Shown piece after piece: positions 24,223 through 31,898 of a stretch of 42,908 nt of DNA (positions within the stretch are counted from its first letter, which is position 1; each line of letters opens with the position of its first letter). The position numbers were made by a program, and so were the translations under genes. Source of the DNA: Castellaniella sp044508625. Its GTDB lineage: Bacteria; Pseudomonadota; Gammaproteobacteria; Burkholderiales; Burkholderiaceae_B. A model generated the notes under the pieces. The model was not told where the DNA came from. It saw only the letters and a list, made by a program, of their open reading frames with translations, and did not search any database. The stretch covers positions 1 through 42,908 of the forward strand of contig JBIQHJ010000030.1 of assembly GCA_044508625.1 (NCBI GenBank), read 5' to 3'.

Positions 24223-25791
24223 CTAGATGCCGCAAAGTGCACGTGCCTTGGCCAGTAGCGCGTTTGCCCTCAACGTCACAAAAGCAGAGTAGTCATCGTC
24301 GAATAAAGCATTGGGGCACATATGAGTTTCAAGTATTTCTTCGACGTTCTCCGCCATATGTGCGCGATATACGCTCGGGGGATCTCCGCCAAGCGCACGA
24401 TTATCTGCGCGTGCGATGAAGCAGAAATTTGCAAGGGCGCTTTCGCTAATGGGGCCGTCATAGTTAGTGGCTAGAAAAGCTTTTGGCATCAGATGGTGAA
24501 ACTCTTTTCTGTTGTAGTGTTGAAGCTTCTCTCGCAGATCCACGAGCGCGCCACTAATAAAGTTTCGCGGCTGTGTCTGGGCCAATAGGGCGATGAAGGT
24601 TTTCGTTGCTACTGTTCCGACCACAAACCGGTTGTTGATGAAATATGACGGCTCAATCGTAACTGGGATGTCTGCCAACGTAGAAGGATCCCCTCGGCGG
24701 AGCTTGGAAATCTCCGATACATCCGAGTCGAGATGGCGCAGCACACCTGCACTATAGCGACCGGAGAAGGCTGAACGCCAAAACCATCTTGAGATGAGCA
24801 CGCGTTGCGTGTCTGTGACAGCGACCTCAGCATTTTCCGGTGCAGAAAAAAATACAGCTAGAGGAATGAGGCAGTTTTCGTAGGGCAAAGCCGCGATCGT
24901 CGGAAGGTGGAAGTTCACGTCGATAAAATCGAGGGCGCCACGAATGCCATTGACGACCTCATGGAAGCGCGAGCGTACTACCGCCCCATTGAGGCTAACC
25001 AGACTTTCTGGGCGTGACGAGCCTGTCAGGATGGCTGCTGTGCATCGGAGCAGGAGGCTGATGTCATTAGATAGCTCCGTGAATCCATACTCTCCGAGTT
25101 CGGCGATCAGTTCTTCAAATTCAGTCTGGAGTTGAAAGTCCTCGCTCCACGTCCATGCAGAAAGTAATTGGAGCGTGTCGAGCGGAACACCTTGACGGTT
25201 AATTCGCTCGAAGATAATTGCTACCTTCTCTTTCTCGTCAGTGCGGAAACTCTGAAACGGAATCCGAGCCTCTTTGAAGATGGATTGCATAGCATCAATC
25301 TGCAATGCGAGCTCGTCGGTCATTGGCCGGGTGAGCCGCCTGTATTCCGTTGTATTGAAGATAGCTCGTAACGGAAAATGCCTACCAAGGTCGACCTCCT
25401 CAGGTCCAAGCGCAAAAAACTGAGTCTCCTGAACATCCGGCACCTGCCGGTAGTCAAAGTACACATCCTTCCAAGTCGAATAGTCGCCTGCCAATTCAGT
25501 CTGAAAGACGCCAAAAATTGAGGTAACGCGCTGCTGCCCATCGAGGACATAGTCTATGGGAAAGTCGGCCTGAGGATCAGGTAGCTCGAAGGGTCCTAAA
25601 CGATTCTCGGTTTGCAGGCGCTCACTCGTCCTCCAGAAGAGGAGCGCGCCGAAGGGGTAACCCTTGTAGATGCTATCAATGAGAAAAGCAACGCGGTCGG
25701 GCTCCCAAACAAACCCGCGCTGAAAGGCAGGTATACGTACTTGACCACGGTACACGGAGTCCAAAATTTCTCGAATCGTAAGATGTTCCAT
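24223..25791 (-). CDS. DUF262 protein with HNH-like C terminus, candidate modification-dependent nuclease
   Basis: A 522-residue protein. The N-terminal DUF262 (ParB-like) domain covers about residues 1-220: IPAFQRGFVWEPDRVAFLIDS, the hallmark DGQQR (84-88) and FERINRQGVPLD. Near the C terminus EFHHLMPKAFL (H432, H433, P436) and ADNRAL (N464) resemble the H...N pattern of the HNH/DUF1524 nuclease domain found in GmrS-GmrD type IV restriction enzymes. In that family DUF262 hydrolyses NTP. It is one gene, not a split SD pair, and no methylase or second component is adjacent. GC content is clearly lower than in neighbours, so acquisition by transfer is likely. Anti-phage function is inference. 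No convincing Shine-Dalgarno precedes the ATG. Confidence 0.8.
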   Translation of the reverse strand: MEHLTIREILDSVYRGQVRIPAFQRGFVWEPDRVAFLIDSIYKGYPFGALLFWRTSERLQTENRLGPFELPDPQADFPIDYVLDGQQRVTSIFGVFQTELAGDYSTWKDVYFDYRQVPDVQETQFFALGPEEVDLGRHFPLRAIFNTTEYRRLTRPMTDELALQIDAMQSIFKEARIPFQSFRTDEKEKVAIIFERINRQGVPLDTLQLLSAWTWSEDFQLQTEFEELIAELGEYGFTELSNDISLLLRCTAAILTGSSRPESLVSLNGAVVRSRFHEVVNGIRGALDFIDVNFHLPTIAALPYENCLIPLAVFFSAPENAEVAVTDTQRVLISRWFWRSAFSGRYSAGVLRHLDSDVSEISKLRRGDPSTLADIPVTIEPSYFINNRFVVGTVATKTFIALLAQTQPRNFISGALVDLREKLQHYNRKEFHHLMPKAFLATNYDGPISESALANFCFIARADNRALGGDPPSVYRAHMAENVEEILETHMCPNALFDDDYSAFVTLRANALLAKARALCGI

Positions 25792-25820
25792 TGCTCATAG
25801 CGTCCGTATTGTTGCGGAGT

Positions 25821-25829
25821 ATCATACCA
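25821..25829 (-). promoter_or_regulatory. Candidate extended -10 promoter for the DUF262 gene
   Basis: On the minus strand TGGTATGAT reads as a TGn extended -10 box with TATGAT, about 30 bases before the ATG at 25791. A -35 box is not evident, as is usual for extended -10 promoters. Confidence 0.35.
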
Positions 25830-25929
25830 AAGACTTTTGGAAGCCGTTTTTCCACATCCCAATAATTTATCGATTCGATTGATCTATGCGAAAAATCAAG
25901 CTAGATATAAGGACAGCAGTTAATGCGTA

Positions 25930-26110
25930 TCAGAGTCACATGGGCTTCCGCTCAAAGTCAAAAACAGCCACTCATATACAACCCCTCCAACCCTAACACA
26001 GCCATCCCTCCCAACTCCAACCACCCCATCCCCCACCACACGCCCCATCCACAATACAGCCACCCCATCTACCCCCACCACCACTAGCAAGACACCAGCC
26101 CACGCCATCA
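25930..26110. other. C/A-rich, nearly G-free noncoding tract
   Basis: The stretch between the DUF262 gene and the FIST-GGDEF gene (367 bases in all) has no plausible gene. From about 25950 to 26110 the plus strand is almost all C, A and T with scarce G (ACCCCTCCAACCCT, CACCCCATCTACCCCCACC and similar words). A minus-strand frame through it would code a Val/Gly-only low-complexity peptide, which I do not accept as a gene. Confidence 0.7.
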
Positions 26111-26115
26111 TCCAG

Positions 26116-26132
26116 GTACTGCAATGCAGTAC
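26116..26132. promoter_or_regulatory. Perfect inverted repeat upstream of the FIST-GGDEF gene
   Basis: GTACTGCA-A-TGCAGTAC ends 26 bases before the start codon, a position suited to an operator or to transcript folding near the ribosome site. No Shine-Dalgarno is seen before the ATG. Confidence 0.45.
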
Positions 26133-26158
26133 ACTGCCCGCAACAGCCCGGACATGCG

Positions 26159-27931
26159 ATGATCACCCACATCTCTCACCGCTACACGGATCAGGAGGCG
26201 CTGGAGGCGTTGCTCGGCGACGGAAAGCTTCTGGACATCGTTTCGGCTGCCTCCTCCATACTGGTTCAGATTTTCTCGGCGGACACCAGCGCCGGGCATC
26301 TGCGGGCGGTTGCGGCGCTGGTCGGTGCCAGGCATCCGTCGGCGGCGGTGGTGGGTGCGACCACGGTTGGCGAGGTATACGAGGGACGTTTGCTGACGGG
26401 CAGCACGGTGGTGGGGATCACGTGCTTCGAGAGTTCAACGCTCTCCGTGATGGCGATGTCTTGCGAGGATGCGGATGCACGCCAGGTGGGCGCCGAGCTG
26501 GGGACGCGCATCGGCCGATGCGCGGGAAACATCGCGGGCGTCATTCTGCTGGCGACCCCGTTGAGCATCGATGCCGGCGCCCTGTTGCAAGGCATCGAAT
26601 CCACTGCGGGCAGTATTCCAATTTTCGGTGGGGGTGCCGGCGATTACGCCGCCATGGCCCACTCGCTGGTATTTACCGGCGACGAGCAATATTCGCAAGG
26701 CGCGGTGGCGGTGGTGCTCGCCGGGGACGACCTGCACGTCGAGTCGAGGACTTATCTCGGCTGGAGGCCTCTGAGCAGGTCGATGCAGGTGACCGAGGTC
26801 GATCAACTGCTGGTGAAGACGGTCGACGGCAGGCCTGCCTTCGATGTCTACCGGCGCTATCTCAACATCCCGAACGACGAGAATTTTTTCCTGAATGCAT
26901 TGGAGTTCCCGTTCCTCGTGGAGCGGTCGGGCGAGCTGTTGGCAAGGGTGCCGATCGCGGCAACTGGCGACGGAGCGTTGAAATTCATCGCCGACATCCA
27001 GGAGGGCGAGCATTTCCGCATCGGATACGGCGATATGGATCTGATCATCAGCGATGCCTTGCATATCCATCGATCCATGGCCGATTTTTCTCCACAGGCG
27101 ATATTCCTGTACACCTGCGGATGCCGCCGCTTCTTGATGCAGAACGATGTCGATCTGGAAACCCTGCCCTTCGAAGACCTGGCGCCGACCTTCGGTTTTT
27201 ATACCTATGGAGAGTTCTTCTCGTCCGGCAAACCCAGTCTGCTGAATTCGACCATGGTCGCGGTCGGATTACGCGAAGGGGCATCCGGCGTCGGCTCGGA
27301 CCAGGCGCTGGCGCTGCGATCCGAGACGGAAACCCATGGTCATGATCCGTATGCGCACAAGCATACTCGTGTCGTCTCGCGCCTGATGCGCTTCATCGAC
27401 ACTGTCACCGCGGAGCTCGAAGCCTCCAATCGGGAAATCACCGAGCTCTCCCGGACGGATCGCCTGACCCAGTTGGTCAACCGGATTCAATTGGATCATG
27501 TGCTCGAGGAGAACTTGCAGCGGGCGCTGCGCTATGCCACGCCCTTCTCGATCATCCTGCTGGATCTGGACCACTTCAAGCAGGTCAACGACGTACATGG
27601 CCATCTCGTCGGCGACGAGGTGCTGGTGAACATCGGCAGGATCCTCGCGGCCTGTACGCGCGCCACCGATACGGTAGGGCGCTGGGGCGGAGAGGAATTC
27701 CTGATCATCGTGCCGAATGCCGGCTTGAACGACGCGGCCCGCCTGGCGGAAAAGCTGCGCGGCGAGATCGAGGCCCACGAGTTCCCGGCCGTCGGGAAAA
27801 TGAGCGCAAGCTTCGGCGTCACGAACTTCGTGCCGAACGATGATGTCGTGAAGATGATCAATCGGGCCGACATCACCCTCTACAAAGCAAAGCATGCGGG
27901 ACGAAACCGCGTCGAGCTGTCGAACGCCTGA
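26159..27931 (+). CDS. FIST-domain sensor diguanylate cyclase
   Basis: A 590-residue cytoplasmic protein with no membrane segment. FIST N-terminal domain about residues 30-240 (AAVVGATTVGEVYEG, IPIFGGGAGDYAAM) and FIST C-terminal domain to about 390 (IFLYTCGCRRFLM, APTFGFYTYGEF) form a small-ligand sensor. A short coiled-coil linker (ELEASNREITELSRTDRLTQ) leads to a GGDEF domain. The active site is GGEEF (510-514), a competent variant, and RATD (501-504) sits five residues before it as the c-di-GMP inhibitory I-site. It should therefore make c-di-GMP and be product-inhibited. The usual first aspartate is in LLDLDHFKQVND. The ligand is unknown; amino acids or derivatives have been proposed for FIST. 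GC is a little lower than in the flanking genes. Confidence 0.92.
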   Translation: MITHISHRYTDQEALEALLGDGKLLDIVSAASSILVQIFSADTSAGHLRAVAALVGARHPSAAVVGATTVGEVYEGRLLTGSTVVGITCFESSTLSVMAMSCEDADARQVGAELGTRIGRCAGNIAGVILLATPLSIDAGALLQGIESTAGSIPIFGGGAGDYAAMAHSLVFTGDEQYSQGAVAVVLAGDDLHVESRTYLGWRPLSRSMQVTEVDQLLVKTVDGRPAFDVYRRYLNIPNDENFFLNALEFPFLVERSGELLARVPIAATGDGALKFIADIQEGEHFRIGYGDMDLIISDALHIHRSMADFSPQAIFLYTCGCRRFLMQNDVDLETLPFEDLAPTFGFYTYGEFFSSGKPSLLNSTMVAVGLREGASGVGSDQALALRSETETHGHDPYAHKHTRVVSRLMRFIDTVTAELEASNREITELSRTDRLTQLVNRIQLDHVLEENLQRALRYATPFSIILLDLDHFKQVNDVHGHLVGDEVLVNIGRILAACTRATDTVGRWGGEEFLIIVPNAGLNDAARLAEKLRGEIEAHEFPAVGKMSASFGVTNFVPNDDVVKMINRADITLYKAKHAGRNRVELSNA

Positions 27932-27934
27932 ACA

Positions 27935-28414
27935 TCAGGACAAGCCGGACCTGTCCACGCCGAACGCCTTGTCGTAGGTGCCGGGCACGATCCGGAAGCC
28001 GATATTGACGCGGTTCCAGGCGTTGATCGACATCACCAGGAAGGTCAGGTCCGAGAGCTCCTGCTCGGACAGTTGCGTGCGCACGCGCTCGTAGATCTCG
28101 TCGGGCACGCCCTGCTCCGGGATCCGGGTCAGGATCTCGGTCCACGCCAGGGCGGCGCGCTCGCGGGGGCTGAACAGCGTGGATTCGCGCCAGGCGGCGA
28201 GGTGATGCAGCCGCAAGGGCCGCTCGCCGTGGACCGTGGCTTCCTTGACGTGCATGTCCAGGCAAAACGCGCAGCCGTTGATCTGCGAGGCCCGGATGTC
28301 CACGAGGTCGCGGATCGGCTGCTCGATCGAGGACTGCCTGAGCGCCAGGCTGAAATCGACGAATTTCCGGAACAGTTCGGGGGATTGCTGTTGATAGTCG
28401 ATGCGCTGGGTCAT
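27935..28414 (-). CDS. Carboxymuconolactone decarboxylase/AhpD-like alkylhydroperoxidase
   Basis: A 159-residue all-helical protein. The redox pair is in QINGCAFCLDMHVKEA (CxxC followed by His), the AhpD-type signature, and LFSPRERAALAWTE is typical of the wider carboxymuconolactone decarboxylase family. The likely role is peroxide or organic hydroperoxide detoxification. The ATG at 28414 is supported by GGAGGTG seven bases before it. It lies 50 bases after the NmrA-like gene on the same strand, so the two are probably cotranscribed and divergent from the CadC-type regulator. Confidence 0.87.
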   Translation of the reverse strand: MTQRIDYQQQSPELFRKFVDFSLALRQSSIEQPIRDLVDIRASQINGCAFCLDMHVKEATVHGERPLRLHHLAAWRESTLFSPRERAALAWTEILTRIPEQGVPDEIYERVRTQLSEQELSDLTFLVMSINAWNRVNIGFRIVPGTYDKAFGVDRSGLS

Positions 28415-28464
28415 GATGACACCTCCATTCGTGAAAGAAAGGAAAGCCGGCGGGCCGGCCGTGC

Positions 28465-29217
28465 TCAGTGCCGCGCCGGGCGGCTGAGCCAATTGAGAAA
28501 GCGCGTCGGGCCGAGGCGCGGCCCGTCGCCGGGGACCAGGGACCGGTCGTCCAGTTCACTGCCGAAATAGCGCGCATGGATGTCGGCGACCACCTGCCGC
28601 CCGTCGGCGCGCGCGGCCAGATATTTGCGGGCGAGTTCGTCGAGCGGAAAGCGGTCTGGGCCGGCGACCTCGACGATGTCGTTGACCGGCGTGCCGACGG
28701 CGAGATCGGCCAGCGCGGCCGAGACGTCATCGGCGGCGATGGGCTGCACGAGGGCGGGAGACAAGCGGATCGTGCCGCCGTCGGCTCCCGATTCGATGAT
28801 GCCGCCGATGAATTCAAAGAACTGCGTCGAGCGCAGGATGGTGTAGGGCGTCCTCGACGCCTCGATCAGGCGCTCCTGCGCGGCCTTGGCGCGAAAGTAG
28901 CCGCTGTCCGTCAGGCGGTCCGTGCCCACCACCGACAGCGCCAGGTGGTGTTCGACGCCGGCATGGATCTCGGCGGCGAGCAGATTGCGGCCCGAGGTCT
29001 CGAAGAATTCCAGCACGGCCCGGTCCTCGAACGAGGGCGAGTTCGCCACGTCGACGACGACCCGGGCGCCCGCCAGCGCCTGCTCCAGCCCCTCTCCGGT
29101 GAGGGTGTCCACGCCGGTGCCGGGCGAGGCGGCCACCGTCTCGTGTCCGGCCTCGCGCAGCCTGCGGACGACGTTCGACCCGATCAGGCCGGTGCCGCCA
29201 ATGACGACTATTTTCAT
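28465..29217 (-). CDS. NmrA-like NAD(P)-binding atypical short-chain reductase
   Basis: A 250-residue Rossmann protein. The nucleotide motif IGGTGLIGSNVVRRL is at residues 5-20. VVDVANSPSFED, SVVGTDRL and YFRAKAAQERLI follow, giving the Yx3K of extended SDRs in the form Y-F-R-A-K. It is close to NAD(P)H-binding proteins of the NmrA/quinone-reductase 2 type that serve as redox sensors or quinone reductases. The start MKIVV is preceded by AGGAG. The neighbour is the AhpD-like gene, and both may respond to redox-active compounds under the divergently encoded regulator. Confidence 0.87.
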   Translation of the reverse strand: MKIVVIGGTGLIGSNVVRRLREAGHETVAASPGTGVDTLTGEGLEQALAGARVVVDVANSPSFEDRAVLEFFETSGRNLLAAEIHAGVEHHLALSVVGTDRLTDSGYFRAKAAQERLIEASRTPYTILRSTQFFEFIGGIIESGADGGTIRLSPALVQPIAADDVSAALADLAVGTPVNDIVEVAGPDRFPLDELARKYLAARADGRQVVADIHARYFGSELDDRSLVPGDGPRLGPTRFLNWLSRPARH

Positions 29218-29387
29218 GTTTCGCTCCTGGGTTGACTGTCGACCATTTCCATTGCCGCGGTCGATGGATGCAGTATGCTGATCGGCTGGGCGCGGCGCTT
29301 TGCCGGCGTCTTGCGTTTCCATTGGATTCGTCTTGGAAATCCATCCAGGCGCCCATCTGGGCGGCGCGGGCGGACGAGGAGCCCCGA

Positions 29388-31094
29388 ATGCGATTCGTGT
29401 TTGACGATTGCGTGCTGGACGTGGAGCGGAGGGAACTCTTTCGGGCGTCCCGGGAGGTTCCCGTCGCGCCGCAGGTCTTCGATCTGCTGGTCCACCTGGC
29501 GCGGCATCGCGGCCGGGTGGTCGATCGGGACGAGCTCATCCGCGAAATCTGGACCGGCCGGATCGTGTCCGAGTCGACCCTGGCGAGCCACATCAACGCG
29601 GCGCGCAAGGCGGTCGGCGACGACGGCCGGCGGCAGCACATCATCCGGACGATCGCCCGCAAGGGATTCCGTTTCATCGCCGAGACGGCGGAAGACGAGG
29701 CACCCGTCCCGGCGCGGGCCGCCGCACACGGGGCGCAGGGCGGCCCATCCACGCAGGGAGCCGCATCCGGCCCGCAGTCCACCTCATCCGATATGCGGGG
29801 CCCCGCCTTCGGCATGAGGTCCGCCCTGCCGGCCGGCCCGGCCGGCGGGCCGCCGCGCCCCGAGGCCGCCGAGGTCGCGGCCGCACCGGCCCTGCCGACG
29901 AAACCGTCCATCGCGGTGCTGCCCTTCGTGAACCTCGGCACGGACCCGGAGCAGGACTACCTGGCCGACGGCGTGGTGGAGGACATCATCGCCGCGCTGT
30001 CCCAGTACCGCTGGCTGTTCGTCGTCGCGCGCAACTCGAGCTTCGCCTACAAGGCGCGCGTCGTGGACGTGAAGCGGGTGGGCCGCGAGCTGGGCGTCCG
30101 CTACGTCCTGGAAGGGAGCTGGCGCAGGGCGGGAAACCGCGTACGCATCACCGGCCAACTGGTCGACGCGGGCACCGGAGCCCACCACTGGGCGGGCCGC
30201 TACGAAGGCATCCTGGGGGATATCTTCGAACTGCAGGACCGGCTCACCGAGAGCGTGGTGGGCGCGATCGCCCCGCAGCTCGAGCGGGCGGAGATCGAGC
30301 GCGCGCGGCGCAAGCCCACCGAAAGCCTCGGCGCCTATGACTATTACCTGCGCGGCATGGCCCGCCTGCATCATGGCTCGGCGGACACCATCGACCAGGC
30401 GCTGCCGCTCTTCCACGCGGCGATCGCGGCCGATCCCGAGTTCGCGTCGGCCTACGCGATGGCGGCATGGTGCCATTGCTGGCGCAAGGTCAACGGCTGG
30501 ATGAGGGACCCCGAGCGCGAGGCCACGGAAGGCGCGCGGCTGGCCCGCTGCGCCGTGGACCTGGGCCGCGGCGACGCGGTCGCCCTCACCCGGAGCGGCC
30601 ACGCCCTCGGCCATCTCGCCGGCGACCTCCAGGGCGGCATCACCCTGCTGGACAGGGCGCTCATGCTCAACCAGAACCTCGCGGCGGCATGGTTCCTGGG
30701 CGCGTTCCTGCGGCTCTGGCACGGCGAGACCAGCGCGGCCATCGAGCATTTCACACGCGCCATGCGCTTCAGCCCCCTCGATCCCGAGCTCTACCGGATG
30801 CAGGCGGGAATGGCGACGGCGCATTTGTTCGAGGGACGCTTCGACGACGCGGCGTCATGGGCAGGCAAGGCCTCGCGGGTACTGCCGAGTTTCCTGCTCG
30901 CGGCCGCCATCCTCGCGGCCAGCCACGCGCTGGCCGGCAGGCCGGCCGAGGCGCGGCGCGCCCTGGACCACGTGCGCGCGCTCGATCCCGCGCTGCGCCT
31001 GTCCGGGCTCACCGGCTGGCTGCCGATCCACCGCCCCGGGAATCTCGCCACCCTGGCGGAGGGACTGCGAAAGGCGGGGCTGCCGGAGGCCTGA
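29388..31094 (+). CDS. CadC-type soluble transcriptional regulator with TolB-like and TPR domains
   Basis: A 568-residue protein. The N-terminal OmpR/PhoB winged helix covers about 1-100 (FDDCVLDVERRELFR, PQVFDLLVHLARHRGRVVDRDELI, IIRTIARKGFRFIAE). An Ala/Gly/Pro-rich linker leads to a TolB/FlgO-like segment (SIAVLPFVNLGTDPEQDYLADG, VRYVLEGSWRRAGNRVRITGQL), and TPR helices fill the rest. Unlike E. coli CadC it has no transmembrane helix, so it senses a cytoplasmic cue; this layout is often annotated as adenylate-cyclase-like by homology, but no cyclase domain is present. The ATG follows GAGGAG at good spacing. It diverges from the NmrA-like/AhpD-like operon across 170 bp, the probable target. 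Confidence 0.88.
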   Translation: MRFVFDDCVLDVERRELFRASREVPVAPQVFDLLVHLARHRGRVVDRDELIREIWTGRIVSESTLASHINAARKAVGDDGRRQHIIRTIARKGFRFIAETAEDEAPVPARAAAHGAQGGPSTQGAASGPQSTSSDMRGPAFGMRSALPAGPAGGPPRPEAAEVAAAPALPTKPSIAVLPFVNLGTDPEQDYLADGVVEDIIAALSQYRWLFVVARNSSFAYKARVVDVKRVGRELGVRYVLEGSWRRAGNRVRITGQLVDAGTGAHHWAGRYEGILGDIFELQDRLTESVVGAIAPQLERAEIERARRKPTESLGAYDYYLRGMARLHHGSADTIDQALPLFHAAIAADPEFASAYAMAAWCHCWRKVNGWMRDPEREATEGARLARCAVDLGRGDAVALTRSGHALGHLAGDLQGGITLLDRALMLNQNLAAAWFLGAFLRLWHGETSAAIEHFTRAMRFSPLDPELYRMQAGMATAHLFEGRFDDAASWAGKASRVLPSFLLAAAILAASHALAGRPAEARRALDHVRALDPALRLSGLTGWLPIHRPGNLATLAEGLRKAGLPEA

Positions 31095-31172
31095 GGCGGC
31101 AATGCATCATCGGGCACCCCCGGAGGGCGCCGAGCGGATCCACGTCATGCCTCGATGGGCGATGTGCCTGAA

Positions 31173-31793
31173 TCAGCGGCGCGCGGACTTGGGCCGGAAG
31201 GCCTGGACGACGGCCTCCTGCGTTTCCACGTACGGCCCGCCGATCAGGTCCAGGCAATACGGCACGGCGGCGAAGACCCCCGGCACCTGCACCGTCCCGT
31301 CCGGGCCGCGCAGGCCCTCGAGGGTTTCCTGGATGGCCTTGGGCTGTCCGGGCAGATTGATGATCAGGGCGGCGTGGTCGGGCAGCTCGCGGATGACGGC
31401 GACCTGGCGCGACAGGATGGCGGTGGGGACGAAGCGCAGGCTGACCTGGCGCATCTGCTCGGCAAAGCCCGGCATTTCCCGCGTGGCCACGTCGAGGGTG
31501 GCCTCGGGGGTGACGTCGCGGCGGGCGGGACCCGTGCCGCCGGTGGTGAGGACGAGGTCGCAGCGGGCCTCGTCGACGAGCTCGCGCAGGGTGGCGGCGA
31601 TCCGCTCGCGCTCATCGGGGATGAGGCGCGCGACGACCTGCGGAGCGCGCGTGAGGGCGCGCCGCAGCCAGCCCTCGAGGGCGGGGATCCCCTGGTCCTC
31701 GTAGGCGCCGGACGAGGCGCGGTCGGATACGGAGACGAGGCCGACCAGCAGTTCGTCGGGATGGCTGCGCCGCAGGGGGAAGGTTTCGGACAT
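31173..31793 (-). CDS. mog: Molybdopterin adenylyltransferase
   Basis: Activates molybdopterin by adenylation before molybdate insertion. The 206 residues have the MoaB/Mog start LVGLVSVSDRASSGAYEDQG, the pterin site LTTGGTGPARRDVTPEAT, and INLPGQPKAIQETL near the end. The adjoining locus encodes a large molybdenum enzyme, so this gene may supply it, although mog is also a general housekeeping gene. It follows the CoA ligase on the minus strand after 105 bases, with its own possible promoter between them. Confidence 0.95.
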   Translation of the reverse strand: MSETFPLRRSHPDELLVGLVSVSDRASSGAYEDQGIPALEGWLRRALTRAPQVVARLIPDERERIAATLRELVDEARCDLVLTTGGTGPARRDVTPEATLDVATREMPGFAEQMRQVSLRFVPTAILSRQVAVIRELPDHAALIINLPGQPKAIQETLEGLRGPDGTVQVPGVFAAVPYCLDLIGGPYVETQEAVVQAFRPKSARR

Positions 31794-31852
31794 GGCGACG
31801 TGGGGATCAGGCGGTAATAAAAAAATGGGCCGGACGGCAATCGAACGACCCC

Positions 31853-31858
31853 ATTATA
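31853..31858 (-). promoter_or_regulatory. Candidate -10 element for mog
   Basis: TATAAT on the minus strand, preceded by AAAT in a GC-poor pocket, about 60 bases before mog. A fitting -35 box is not seen. Confidence 0.3.
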
Positions 31859-31898
31859 AATTTGCGCGGCACCGATCCGCAGCCCGTGCCGAATTCAC

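Noticed and set aside
25920..26111. Minus-strand 63-codon frame in the C/A-rich tract
   Set aside because: Its product is almost only Val, Gly and Met, without ribosome site; it reflects base skew.
24180..26130. Prophage or integrative element
   Set aside because: No integrase, phage gene, tRNA target or flanking direct repeat is visible; only an IS fragment borders the segment.
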